From NCBI GenBank assembly GCA_948474755.1, contig CAOLHI010000352.1:1-64000 (forward strand): DNA of 64,000 bases, given 5' to 3'. Positions within the stretch are counted from its first letter, which is position 1; every line of letters starts with the position of its first letter. Below, in pieces: positions 1 through 11,051 of this stretch. Source of the DNA: Ctenosaura bakeri. Taxonomy: Eukaryota > Chordata > Lepidosauria > Squamata > Iguanidae. Below the pieces are notes generated by a model, which was not told the DNA's origin, ran no database searches, and saw only the letters and a program-made list of their open reading frames with translations. A program made the position numbers and the translations under genes.

Positions 1-302
1 CTTCCTCTATCAGTCTCTGCCTGGCCAGCTAAGGATGGCTCTCTGCCCAAATTCTCTGCACCACAAACCCTTTACCCATGCCTCACACATACTCAAAGAA
101 AGAGATGGACAGGAGAGAGGAAGTACAGGACCACCATACCAACAATCTTCTTTCCCTGACCTCATTTAGACCCTGGATACCCACTTTCCCCACCTGTGCC
201 TCAGCCCCCTTCCCACAGACACATAAATTTTGTTATTTGCAAATTTTTCACTTTTGCGAGGGTCCTGTGTCCCTAACCCTAGCAAATATGGAGGGCCAAG
301 TG
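1..302 (-). mobile_element. Tigger-like MITE fragment (family A) in TBC1D32 intron
   Basis: Positions 230-302 read on the minus strand match the terminal region of the MITE at 18303-18894: CCTCCATATTTGC, AGGGTTAGGGACA, CCCTCGCAAAAGTG. A TA follows at 303-304. The part left of 230 is poorly defined and the far end is outside the window or lost. Confidence 0.5.
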
Positions 303-494
303 TATCTTTATTTTATGAAGGGGGGGTCAAAAAATACATTGTCCTGCTTCTTTTCAAATCTTTGAGGATAATTTTAAGTATTTTTGACAAACGTGTGAAA
401 TGTTTGCATGTGTTTAGAATGCATAACTTGCATAAAGTATAATCAAATGTTTTATTAGGGACAGTAATAAAAACAACAACAATAGCTTCCTTAC

Positions 495-620
495 ACTGAA
501 ATTAGAATCAGGATCTGAAAGTGCTGTTGCAAGATGTTTACGTAAATTAGTCCAGCTCTCACAGTTTAATATATCAGATGGAGGTGCAGAACACAATGTT
601 TGCATGGCTTCCTGGCGTAC
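495..620 (-). CDS. TBC1D32: TBC1D32 coding exon 5
   Basis: The acceptor ATGTTGCAG precedes [18 protein letters not shown], then [20 protein letters not shown] and SNFS. The donor is most likely GTAAGG at 494-489, ending the exon on a whole codon. An overlapping GT two bases earlier is a weaker choice. This is the leftmost exon in the window; the remaining roughly four fifths of the protein lie off the left edge. Confidence 0.88.
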
Positions 621-3600
621 CTGCAACATGAAGGATGAGAACTAAGTGGAGGGGGAAAACCCAGCACTGTCAAAATAAAGACTGCCTGTAAAAAAAGTAA
701 TATGGCTGATAAACAGCTCATCAGAAATGCACTCGAAGAAAGAGAGAGATTGGGGGGGGCACTGAAGAACCTCTGCCCTTCTCTCACCCTTTTCTTCATC
801 CAATTTTTCCCTTTGTTTTGTACAGCCCTAAGTCCCATAATACTTTTTTCCTACCTCCCTCAAACCCAAGAACTGATCTTTCCATCCTAGATCACTAAAC
901 TTCAACTGTACTCTCTTGCCTCCTAATTGTTCTCATAATACCCAGCACATACTTTTTTCCTTTTCTCCACTTTCATTTCACTGCAGCAGCTGTGCAGAGA
1001 ATATGCTTACATTTGCTGTAAATGTTTTTTCTCCTTCAGTTTTACACACACATGTGTACGCATACACACACATAGAGAGGGAGCTACTACCTCTCTTTCT
1101 CCAGTGCAAGGCTGACAAACTCAGAGCAAGGTTGACAAACTCAGTCCAATATAAGAATGACTCCCAACCAGAGGGAAGACTGCACATACTGAGGTTTGTC
1201 AGGGACCCCATTCATATCACTTTCCCTTGTACACCACAAAAAGGAACTGCTAAAAACCAGGCAACTCTCCTGACTAGTGTGGCTAACAAGATACACTATA
1301 CATGTAAAAGATCCCATGTACAAACCATGATATCTCCAGTCTTGTTTGGTTTTTAAATGGTAATAGGCAATTGGAAGACATTTGGATAAGACCCTGTAGA
1401 ACCCCAGTCAATTAGAGTAGACCAGACTGGATGGGATATGCTATAAACTCAGCACATTAACAAACAAGATAATATGCTCCTTGCTGACAGAAAATTTAAT
1501 GAAAGCATAACTCCCATTTGTATTAATATGGGACTAAAAAAGACTTTCAAGAAAGATTTAGATCTCAAGCCAATAAGCCTGGTTTCAGCACTTTTCTTTC
1601 CAAATTGGAAAACCACGCTTTTTACTGCTTACAAATCAGGTTCAGTACAAAAACAATTCTCAGACTTTAAAAGAGTTGAAAACAAAATAATCAAGAACAT
1701 TCTAAACAAAACATAAGAAGAACATTAATTAAAGCAACAACATCTGGCCTATAAGATTTTTGTTTTTTTGTTTTTGTTTTAGTTCCCATGATCTCACCTA
1801 TCTGTGGAAGTTCTTTAAAATACATATAACATTAAAGATACTAGTTTTACCATTTGTCGTATATTTCTCTAGAATACTATATTTCCATTTTTATCATAGC
1901 ACAGATTTCCCCTTTCAATGTGAGAAATCTCACTGGGATGAGGGACAGTTCAAACCAGCAATATGAATTTTAAGTGTGAGGAAAGCAATTTTATTCAAAA
2001 ACATTTGTTCTTTAGACTTACCTCCTTAGGTTGTGCAGGATCAAGCCTTTCTACAAGTTGTTGCAACTGTTCTTGATTCATGAATGTATAACTCTGCAAC
2101 CCATTGTAAAATGACAATTACATAAATCATAATAAAAAGAAAAATTAATAGTTTTGTTAACAAGTCATTAGTAATATGGGATTTACATTAAGGGTTTCAC
2201 ATTATCATTCTGAAATATTAAAAAAGTATACCGTATTTGCATAATCAAATCTAAGCAGGAAATTGCATCTTTATTTAGATAATAAATATTAGGTTGTAGT
2301 CTACCAAAAGATTTGGCAGAAAAAAATATACATGACATTTTAGAGAATACTATGATTCCTTATAATAATAATTCAAAATTTTCCCATACTCATGCGAACC
2401 ACACAACTTTTCAATAAGAATTAATTTTTATTATTTGGGAACTGAACTATTGAGATGATGTTTAGCATTTAAATGTAATTCATAGCCAAAGCTATGGGCA
2501 GACAGTCCTTCCCTTTCCATAGTGGGAGTAATCCTGTGCAGGTAGTGGGTGTATATGAATAGATTATCCCAGTATGCTGCAGTTGATGATAAACTCTTAA
2601 CTGTATGAGAATTCTTTGTGTGGCTGAGAGTTGTTATATGTCTAGGAAGTTCTCAAACATAGCAGCATGTATCTAGCTTTTAGCAGCAACACAGATCCAT
2701 AAAAACCAATAGGCTTCTCTAGTCCTTGATCTAAATGGAATAGATTTTATCCATTGATTTTGCAATAACATTTTAAAGAAAATACAGCTTCATGTCCAGC
2801 AGCAATGAACAGCAGCTGAAACAGCATGCTGAAATCATAGAAACCATCTAGGGCACTCCATTAACTCCAATATATTTAGATATGACAGCTATTTCACGAG
2901 AATAACTTTATGGTGGTAGGAGAAATGAGACCTAAACATGGGGGGAGTTATAACAAAAAGCTAAATTAGTTCCCATAATATTCTGCCAATTTTCCTCTTG
3001 CAGTGCCATAGTTACAAAAGCAAAGTAATTAAGTTCACTCGTAATCACAACGTAAATCAAATTATATCAGCCTAACAGATGTGGCAGCAGCTTTTTCTGT
3101 TCAGTTGCAGTCTCATTTGTAAGAACGCTTTCCTGGCAAAATCTGAGAGTGCTATAGGCTAAGCACTCCTAACCCAAAACACTCCAAAATCTGAAACTTT
3201 TTGAGTCAGGAATGAGGGTGATACTAAGCAACCCCACACAGTCCACATGTGTGGCAGAGATTGTAATGCCTTTGCTTTCTAATGGCACAGTGCACACAAA
3301 CTTTGTTTCATGAATAAAAGTATGAAAAATATTGTATAAAATTTCCATTAGGCTATGTGTATAAGGTGCACGGTAGGACCCCCATATCCACAGGGGATTG
3401 GTTTCAGGTCCCCTCACGGATACTGAAATTCGCGGATAGTAGGGAACACCCTGTCCTGTTGCCAGCCCTGGCTGGATCGCGACAGTGGTGGGTTAGAAAA
3501 GAGCGGATCCGCTGGAGCAGGCAACGGGAGTTGGTGAGGTGCGCAATCCTGTGCTCCCCACTCTTTTCCCACCACCTGCCACTGGGAATGGGGCTGGGGC

Positions 3601-6600
3601 GGGTGATAGGAGTTGCTGAGGGGCGTGATCCCGCACTCCTCGCTCTTTCCCCGCCACTGGTCTTGGGCTCCAGGCCCAGTTATCCGTGATTGGCCTGATG
3701 GTGGCCAACCGCGGATAACTGAATCAGCGTATAATGAATCCACGGATTGGGGGGTCCTACTGTATACATATAAGGCAAATAAGATGTCTATAAAACAAAT
3801 GAATTTCATGTTTAGAGTCCAACGTCCAAGATATCTCATTATGTTTATGCAAATATTTCAAAATTCCTCCCCCTCAAAAAAAAAAATCCCAAATCCGAAA
3901 TACTTCTAGTCACAAGAATTTCAGGTACGTGTATAAGGTATATAAAAACATAAAGAAATTTTGTGTTTGGATTTGAGTCCCACCTCCAAGATATCTCATT
4001 ATGTATATGTAAAATTCAAAAAAAAATAATCTGAAATCCAAAACACTTCCAGTACCAAGCATTTCAGATATGGGATACTCAACCTGTATTAAGGGAGATA
4101 TTTGTTTGGAGGCAGTGTAGGACAACTGTTTTCCAGCCTCTGAATAACTGGCCTCTGGAAAACAAAATAGGGGCAATCCTGGCTGGTAATTCTGGAGGTT
4201 GTAGACCAAACAAATGAATTTCCCAACCTCTGACCATAGCAACATGAAATAACTGGTGTTTTACCCCATTATCTGAAGCACAGACGGTAGGAAACATGTG
4301 AGGAAGAAATTGGGAGTGGTTACAACAGGAAGAGAAGACCACCTAAAGGACTCGAGTTTGTCCAGCCAGTTTGTCCAGCCAGTCCAGCTTCTCAGCCTAT
4401 CTGATGCTGAGCGTTCAATTTTTTTCTAATGTTTGTTGAAACTTGCCACAGACTGGTAAATGATAAATCACAAGCCAGCACTAGTCCAGAGACTACCACT
4501 GTGAGTTGCACAGACCTACAAGATATGCAAAGACTTGGGTAGTCTTACACATACATATCCCTTGCAGAACAATTCTTACCTGATTAAAAGAAGAATCACT
4601 ATCAGAACAGTTATCGGTATAATAACTACTCTGTTGTTCTGTTTTTACTTTTCTTTGCATCTCCTTGTAGCGCATCTGATCTTCTTCAAACTTGTTAATC
4701 AGAGATTCAACCACAACCATCATGACATTTTTCAGAGAATGCATCATTTCCCTGTATCTTCAAAATGAATAAAGCATAGATTAAAATTCAGAAATTGTAT
4801 TATATGCAGAGTAATATCCTAACCACATTAGTCTATACATCATGGGTTTGGTTTTGTTCTGTTCTGTTTTGGAAGCTATGCTTTAGAGTTTGCGAATAGA
4901 GATGGGAAAATTATTTGCTGAATTTCCATTTCTGTATGGAAATGCCCATTTTGTACCTCTCAAGATGGCAAAGGAATAGAGAACATGTCAGAAATCTGTA
5001 CATTTGAGAGACTTCAGAGGGAGGGAATGCAAAAAAAGGTATACATTCCAAAAATAGGCAAAATTTAAAATGCTTATCTTTTGAAAATGCACAGACCTGT
5101 TAAATCAATGCAAAGTTACCTAGATAACATGCACATTTTGAGAAAGATGCACACAATTTCCATGAGGGACAGAAGACACTCTTGTCCTCAGATATAGATA
5201 TAGGAAAAGAAGAAGAACACTGGTGGAAAACTCAACATGGATGAGACTAAGAGATTTTCACAGTCATACTTGTCATACACCAAATTCTATATATTTGTAA
5301 ACATCCCTCCCTTGACTACAAGGCCAATTATAATTTTTCCATGCCTTCGTTCAGAATACACAGTGAAGGGAACATATTCACTTCTATTGTATCTTCTAAT
5401 TTAAGTGCAGAATATGTTTTTTTAAAAAGAAATAAAAAATATCTACCAAAAGTATTTTTTTATGATCAGAAAATGATATTTATCTGTTCTTTCTAATAAA
5501 TTGTTACTTTTATGGGAAAAAAGAAAGTCTTGTGTGGTAGGCTCAAAACTGACATAACATAACTAAATGTAAATAAATGGCTTACTAAGAATACAGCAGC
5601 CCACACATTAATCTATAAAAGCAATTAAGCACTGATAAAGTAACAAAGCTTTTCATAATGGCATTTTTAATTTCCTCATGAGAAATGGACCATCCACATA
5701 TCAATCACTTTAATTATTACTAAAATGTTCGTGTGATCAATCTGATCATTAGAGGTTCACTGAAAAATCCTACAAGGGCTTGCTTTTGCCCTTGATACTC
5801 TGGCTTTCATCCTGCACGTTCCAACTGCCTGAAGTTTCTCTGGTTGTATTAAAAACTATCTACATTTCCAACAATATTTTGTTCAGTACAAATTCCTAGT
5901 TAATTCATCAAACAGTTAAATGTTTACTTAGCACTTTTGTTTTCTTTACATTATCAGGTGACAACACTGTATAACGAAAACCAAATTTTGCTGTTATTGC
6001 TGACAGTGACAGGCAACTCTAATCCAATGTGTACAAAACTGCAATAGGTACTACTGTGGTCATGGGTCCCCTCCAATTAATGCAACATCAAGGACATACC
6101 TGTTCCCATATTCCCATGGTGCTTCCACTGATATTACATCGGATGGGAAATTGGACTTAGCAGGAGTTTTACTACAGAATGAAACACTTGTGGGACTCTA
6201 GATCAATCCCTTTTACAGATATTTTTCAAAGTAAGAAAAACATGTAACATTTTAAGCAAATAAAATCTTTCAAGCAAGGACTCCCTCTACTTTCTTCAAA
6301 TAAGCTACTCCTTGTACAGAGTCATATGAAGCATTATTTGACTAGGGAAATGCAAAGAGAGAGAAAATAATTCAACGAGTACAAAAGAACACCAGAAATG
6401 TCCATTTAGGAAGCCCTGTAGACCATACATTCATTGAAACTAGTACACTGCTTATTTTAGTTCATAAAATGTTCTTGAAGCGCACTGAAACACCAAAATG
6501 CTTTTTGGCTCACATAGTGGCAAGTATGTTTATTATTTAAATCCAGCTAAATTTGTTTTAAATAGAATTAATTTCTCAACATCTCTACCACTATTTACAC

Positions 6601-9600
6601 AATACAATTTTGGATGCAGTCGTACATTTCTTTGGAGTAAGTCTTGCTGAACTCAAAGGGACTTACTTTAAAGTAAAAGACTGTATTACACAAGTGAGAG
6701 TTCAAGGGGCTGAGACTCTATTTATCCAACAGCACTCCACACAGTTGTTGAAAAAAGTAGGGATGGGCCAACTGAATCCTCGAATCTTGGGCAAGGATTG
6801 GAGATTCGGGAATCTGAATCCTGGCACCAAAATGGTGAACTGAATCTTTGGAATCCAACAACCAAGTTTGTTTGTTGCTTTTCAAAACTGGCGCCTCCAG
6901 GGAATGCCAAAAGCCTGATTGGCCAGCAGGCCCCCAGGCAAGCGAAAATTGTGGCATAAAGCCATGCACGCCGGAAGCTGCCTGCACTCACTCGGGCTGT
7001 GTGCTCTCCCACCCGCTTGGGTTGTGAGCTTGCCTGCCCACTCACTTGGGCTGTGAGCTCGTCTGCCCACTTGCTTGAGCTGTGTGCTCATCCGCTCACT
7101 CACTCAGGCTGTGTGCTTGCCCGCCTATGCCCACTTGTGCTGCCTGGCTGTGTCCGCAGCTGCCTCGCTCTGCAAAATAATAATTATTCTTCTCTATTCT
7201 TTTGACTTGAGACTGGAGGGTAGGGATTGCGACTGGAGTAGAGACTGACTTGAAAGTCCCTTGCAGGACTTGAGACTGGACTAGAATTTTTTTTTTTTTT
7301 AAGTGCCTTGTTACAGGACTTGAGACTGGACTTGAGACTGCAGGGTGCAGAAATTTGACTGGACCAGAGGCTGGTGTGGTTCTTTTGGTTTTTTTTTTAA
7401 GTGCCTTCCTTGTTGTAGGACTTGAGACTTGACAATCTTCTTGAAATTTCAAGGACAGCTGAAAAATTCTTTTGCATAACTCCCTTGCAAAGCTCTTTCA
7501 TACACAATTCTAAGGTTTGGAGTTTTACAAGGTGTCACAGCCTTCACTGCCAAAGTGTTCTGGTGCATCATCAAACTACAAACTCCAGAATGCCATAAGG
7601 AATTATGCAAAGAAAACCCAGTTTTGACTTGGATTATCTCTGTACTGTAGTATGTGGCCCTGTGTACACAGGCAGGAAAATGTGGGAGTAATCCACATTT
7701 TCCTGCCTGTATAGAAAGGGTCTTCATGTCATTTTCAACCTGGGGAGATCCTGAGGCAAAACTATGACAATTGTCCTAGCCAGATTTCTTCAGAGGGAGG
7801 TTTGCCTTTGCCTAGCCTTTTCCAAGGCTGAGAGAGTATTTCCTGCCCAAGATTATTCCGCTATCCCTTGCTTTTTAAACCCCTTTTTTTAAAAAAAGGA
7901 TTTGCAAGATTCGTGAGATTCGTGGATTCCCAGAACCTTCCAGGGATTCAGATCCAGATTAGGATTTGGAAAATTCTGGATTCAGCCAGTCCCTAGAACA
8001 AAGTAACACAAGGGGGAAAAAAGGACTCTTGGGGTACATTTGTGAAATGTGAAGCACACACTTATCTGAAGACCAACATCGTTACACACATTGCACCCCA
8101 GGTAGGTTTTTTTTTTCCAAATATTTAAAGTCAAAGGCATAAGCAAGGAGTTATCAACAAGACCAGAACACAGCTAAATCTTTTTTTTTTTTTAAGGTAA
8201 AAACGCAATGATAAAAAGGAATTCAGGACACTATGAAGAACTAAAACTCAAAAATAAGAAAGAGCAGTTGATCAATCCATTTCCTCCAAAAAGTCTGCAC
8301 ATTTACTCACTCTTTTGATTCTCGAGTCTTTTTAGTAACATGTTGTACAAGCGTGTCATAGCCAGATCCTTCACCCTGATTTTGTGCCGAAGTACACTTC
8401 TCTGTTTCTTCTTCTATTACAGAGCCTAAAATTTTACTTATATATTGTCTGAGATATTTCACAAATTCATAACTGTAAGAAAAATTAAATTGTAACTTAT
8501 ATTACTATGTTTCATTTTATATTATACAATGAATTCTGAAAATGCTTCATGAAAGATTAAGCAGATAAGAGTTCAGAAGGAAACTTTTGGAAGGAAACAT
8601 GGGCTGAAATTCTAGATAAGCTATTTAGCTATATAGCTAAGTAGCATCCTAGCCCATCTGCCAAAAGTCTGTTCTCTTGTTAATCATGGCACAGCAGACT
8701 GATGTTTCCACTCTTTCCCATGAGCAATCTCCAGTGTGATAGCCAGAAAGAGGATCCCTATCATAATTCTTTCTTGCACTGAAGATTGCTTATGAGAGGG
8801 GTAGAAACGTCAGAACAGACTGCTATTGCTCACAGCAAGTGCTGCTCAGTAAATCAAGACTAAAAGACTTTTACAATCCCTACATATTCCCTACACCACT
8901 GAATATGTAGGGACTGTGAATATGTAGGGATTGTGAAGACATACAAATCATGAGTGCATAAATCTAGGTCATGCATTCATGACCAAGATTGTGAATTCCA
9001 GCCTAGGTTTTTAACTCCTATTGAAACTTAACAAAATTTACATTAATGTTATTGTACAAAAAGGTCTTGTAACAAATCCTTTTTCCCAGGTTCATCCCAC
9101 AGTTCCATAGTTCCAACCCTTGCAATCCTTGTTCCTCCACTTAATTCCAGGGCCTTAAGATGATCCCTTATATGTGAACCTGTGGGAGCATTATTATGAA
9201 TTCTTTATGATAGGCATCGCCTAACTCTTTATCAGGCTTGATATAGACAAAACAGATTTTTTTTTTTAAAAAAAATAACTTTTAGGTTTTTAAAACTCAG
9301 AAATATAATAAACTAGCAGATATACCTGGCATCACCAGGATTTTATTTTCTCATAGGTAATATTTGTTAGAAAGACTTGAGATCCTGTGTCTCCAGTTCC
9401 CCAGACTGTCTTGTCCAGTACCTGTAGCTTTTCCCCATATTCCCCAATGCAATCTGTATTCAGAGATATATAAACATACAGAGGTTGGGTTCCTGAGGGA
9501 ATACATTGCTTTCCTCCTTGCTGCTAGGCTTCATCTCCATAGCAACTGGCCTACTCAAGAGAGACACAGTTGACTGAGGCCCAAGAGCTCTCTGGCTGAA

Positions 9601-10471
9601 AATTCTAAAGGCTACTCCCTAAACTGCAAACCCCAGGATTCCACAGAATCTTCTTAGGCAGCCAATCATGTATCTTCACTTGACACAGCCAATCATATGA
9701 GGTCTTCATGTGACACAGACAAACTTTGACTTTTATATACTATATTAACTTTTTCTATTCTTATAAGGTTACCTCAACACAGAGTCAGTTCTCCTTCCTG
9801 AGTAACCGTCCTCTCTCTGAAGTCCAAACACTGACTCTGTCAACTCCAAAACCCTATCTGCTTCAGTTCAAAACCCCACCTGTCTTCCCAGAGGTGCCTC
9901 TGTGTTTCTGTTAAATTCTTTTCACTCACAGCTCCCCCTCACAGCACTCCCTGGGGCTACCCTCTGCCAGATCTGTCCAGTATCTCCTTCACAGGCCTGC
10001 AGTACTGTCATGCTAAAGAAACATGCCCTATTCACCTACAGACTTGAGGAAATCAGTAATAACTTCTGTTTATTACAAACAAGCAAGAAAACACAGCTGG
10101 GCAAACATTTTTATTGAGTGTCAATTTCTTCTTGCAAGATTATATTTCATTTTTCAAAATCAAGTGATTTAAAACATTTAGGTGTACCAGCAGTTTTCCA
10201 ACTGGTGACTGGCAATCAAACATGCTGCTGCCAAACTCATTTTTAACTAAATACAGACCAATAATTTCAATTCATTTCTTTCAAATGAGGACAATTAAAG
10301 AAAGGAAAAAAGTTACTTGTGAAAATTTTCATCAGTTTCCTCCAGATGCAACAGAATCTCTTCCGCACACTCTACTGATGGTGCTCCTGTGATTTTCTCT
10401 TTGACACTCTGAAGTAACTGTCTGAGCATAGACTGCAAAGAAACTTCATCTTCACTTGTAAAATGAGACAT
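495..10471 (-). CDS. TBC1D32: TBC1D32 (BROMI), N-terminal coding part, five coding exons, partial gene
   Basis: Joined coding exons 10471-10317, 8472-8311, 4757-4580, 2093-2022 and 620-495 read through without a stop for 231 codons (155+162+178+72+126 bp). Every junction has a GT donor and an AG acceptor, and the split codons at the first two junctions restore Asn and Glu. Recognisable stretches are [29 protein letters not shown] and [12 protein letters not shown], which I recognise as the start of vertebrate TBC1D32. Known for the family: a large protein (about 1,250 residues) with a C-terminal TBC-like domain that works with CDK20/CCRK in ciliary axoneme assembly and Hedgehog signalling. 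The TBC region lies outside this window. The N-terminal part here looks helical, with a Ser/Asp-rich stretch (DSDSSFN). The gene continues beyond the left edge. Confidence 0.9.
621..2021. other. TBC1D32 intron, no recognised element
   Basis: AT-rich intronic sequence between the two leftmost coding exons. I see only short CA-rich stretches near 1044-1080 and T-rich runs near 1756-1782. The open frames here have no recognisable protein features. Confidence 0.5.
2022..2093 (-). CDS. TBC1D32: TBC1D32 coding exon 4 (72 bp)
   Basis: A small phase-0 exon of 24 codons: acceptor GTTGCAG, then [19 protein letters not shown] and AQPKE, then donor GTAAGT. The peptide continues directly from FNQ of the previous exon, matching the expected TBC1D32 order. 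An alternative acceptor two bases further in (AGAG) would break the frame. Confidence 0.88.
2094..3156. other. TBC1D32 intron sequence, nothing recognised
   Basis: Intron between the 72-bp exon and the exon at 4757-4580, up to the Tigger-like element. AT-rich, with no repeat, RNA or coding signal that I can support. Confidence 0.5.
3157..4086 (+). mobile_element. Tigger-like DNA element (family D), interrupted and internally duplicated
   Basis: The left end (AAGCACTCCTAACCC, then CCAAAATCTGAAA) and right end (AAGCATTTCAGATATGGGAT, then ACTCAACCTG, followed by TA) are terminal inverted repeats of the kind seen in Tigger elements. The interior contains ATGTGTATAAGG and AATGAATTTCATGTTTAGA, familiar Tigger interior sequence. 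It is split by a second MITE at 3371-3762. A block of about 120-150 bp near the right end occurs twice in tandem (about 3795-3925 and 3940-4086). Confidence 0.75.
3371..3762 (+). mobile_element. Tigger-like MITE (family B), nested
   Basis: Ends CGGTAGGACCCCCATATCCA and, at the right, GATTGGGGGGTCCTACTG followed by TA. The left terminus carries CGGT where the family has CAGT. The interior is GC-rich with two related units around 3530-3660. Inserted in the family D element at its GTGTAtata position; the left TA is now CA. Confidence 0.8.
4580..4757 (-). CDS. TBC1D32: TBC1D32 coding exon 3
   Basis: The acceptor TTTTGAAG leads into [18 protein letters not shown], followed by a charged helix ([18 protein letters not shown]) and the Ser/Asp-rich [12 protein letters not shown]. 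The donor is GTAAGA at 4579-4574. Cumulative coding length to here is 495 bp, exactly 165 codons, so the exon ends in phase 0. The charged stretch is a plausible short coiled coil (inference). Confidence 0.92.
4758..6749. other. TBC1D32 intron, no recognised element
   Basis: AT-rich intron sequence. Near 6635-6690 there is an old relic with GACTTACTTTAAAGTAAA, related to a palindromic ancient repeat also seen near 33005, 62700 and 63480. Otherwise nothing supportable. Confidence 0.45.
6990..7145 (+). repeat. Minisatellite inside hAT-like element, about 35-42 bp unit
   Basis: Four or five diverged copies of a unit built on GGCTGTGTGCTC, CCCACTCACTTGGGCTGTG, GAGCT. Unit length varies between copies. 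It lies wholly inside the hAT-like element. Confidence 0.7.
7205..7435 (+). repeat. Tandem GACTTGAGACTGGACT-type repeat with T-runs
   Basis: The phrase CTTGAGACTGGA recurs near 7206, 7268, 7319 and 7330, and a diverged form occurs near 7421. Some copies are separated by long T runs and AAGTGCCTTG, giving a roughly 95-bp higher-order period. Confidence 0.6.
8311..8472 (-). CDS. TBC1D32: TBC1D32 coding exon 2
   Basis: The acceptor TTCTTACAG precedes an exon reading [11 protein letters not shown], an acidic stretch with EEETEKCTS, then [17 protein letters not shown]. The donor is a strong GTGAGT at 8310-8305. The exon is 162 bp, so it keeps the incoming phase. It ends in GA, which joins A of the next exon to give Glu. 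Confidence 0.9.
8690..8824. repeat. Long inverted repeat (hairpin) in TBC1D32 intron
   Basis: The left arm at about 8690-8738 (AGACTGATGTTTCCACTC, then CATGAGCAATCTCCAGTG) is complementary, with mismatches, to the right arm at about 8778-8824 (CACTGAAGATTGCTTATGAG, then GTAGAAACGTCAGAACAG). The loop is about 40 bp. Probably a palindromic MITE; no clear target duplication seen. Confidence 0.65.
8873..8934. repeat. 17-bp tandem pair with inverted partner
   Basis: GAATATGTAGGGACTGT (8901-8917) is followed directly by GAATATGTAGGGATTGT (8918-8934). The inverse ACAATCCCTACATATTC lies at 8873-8889. Either tandem copy can pair with the left arm. Confidence 0.8.
9300..10316. other. TBC1D32 intron with old repeat pieces
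   Basis: At 9575-9655 there is a degraded piece of the palindromic hAT-like family (AACTGCAAACCCCAGGATTC). At 9658-9720 a motif starting CAGCCAATCAT occurs twice. Near 9325 lies a short hairpin, CCTGGCATCACCAGG. From about 9770 to 9990 the plus strand is CT-rich. No coding signal. Confidence 0.4.
10317..10471 (-). CDS. TBC1D32: TBC1D32 coding exon 1 (first coding exon, with start ATG)
   Basis: The ATG on the minus strand is at 10471-10469, directly after an acceptor ending TTTCTATAG with a long T-rich tract upstream. The exon therefore begins exactly at the start codon and the 5' UTR must be on another exon. It encodes 51 residues starting [20 protein letters not shown] and ending in ETDENFH plus Lys/Asn. 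The donor is GTAACT at 10316-10311. The last two bases (AA) complete an Asn codon with the next exon. Confidence 0.9.
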
Positions 10472-10551
10472 CTATAGAAACAAACAAAAAGTAACAAAAA
10501 AAAAAAGTTAAAGCATCAATATTCTCTACTTTCATAATCCAATCTACTGGC

Positions 10552-10662
10552 TATGAAAGAAATGGCAAAACCACCTCCGAATATTCCTTGCCCAAGAAAA
10601 CCCTATGAAATTCATTGGGTTGCCATAAATTTATGTGTGACCTGAAGGCATATGCACACCCA
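10552..10662 (+). mobile_element. 5S-derived SINE, 3' part
   Basis: ATGGCAAAACCACCTCCGAA, TATTCCTTGCCCAAGAAAAC, CCTATGAAATTCAT and TGACCTGAAGGCAT match the body and tail of the fuller 5S-derived SINE at 46507-46715. The 5S-like head is missing. Confidence 0.75.
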
Positions 10663-10716
10663 AACATCCCATAGACTTGCACAGAGGAGACAACAGTAAA
10701 AATAATGTCCTAGATA

Positions 10717-11028
10717 TCAAGAAGAACCCACAGGTCTGATTTGGATATTAACAGTAAGACAAGATGGGGAATTTTCCAGCACAGAGGGACTGCATAGGAA
10801 ACTCCCCCAATTCACAAGGTGCCCACCTCTACTTCTACCAAGATTCATATCACTGTGGCTGGCACCAACATTCAGCAACAGTTGTAGAATGGCTCTGTCA
10901 CGAATATCAGAGTGCCCTTCTGCATCACACAATGCAGTGGATAGGTAAGGCAAATTATCTCTTTCACTTCGAGAAGAGAAGGAAAGGAGGAGAAGAGCAC
11001 TTTCTGCTATATCATCAAATGTTACCAT
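10717..11028 (-). other. Open frame of unknown status in TBC1D32 intron 1
   Basis: A minus-strand frame whose N-terminal part reads like protein (TFDDIAESALLLLSFSSRSE, then AILQLLLNVGA, an ankyrin-like phrase). The second half does not look protein-like. I do not recognise a parent gene. It could be a fragment of a processed pseudogene or an unrelated exon, or chance. There is no clear splice site or poly-A tail around it. Confidence 0.2.
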
Positions 11029-11051
11029 ATATTTGTATGATTATGGAATGA

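Larger units (their letters stand above)
6758..7995 (+). mobile_element. hAT-like DNA transposon, non-autonomous, with 8-bp target duplication
   Basis: Left end TAGGGATGGGCCAACTGAAT and right end ATTCAGCCAGTCCCTA are imperfect inverted repeats. The flanks are GAAAAAAG (6750-6757) and GAACAAAG (7996-8003), an 8-bp duplication with one mismatch. The interior has no transposase frame. It holds a minisatellite (6990-7145), repeated GGACTTGAGACTGGACT blocks (7205-7435) and a SINE-like piece (about 7765-7870). Confidence 0.8.

Noticed and set aside
9726..10117. Overlapping plus-strand frames near the start-codon exon
   Set aside because: The region is CT-rich intron sequence opposite to the gene, with no splice or protein signal.
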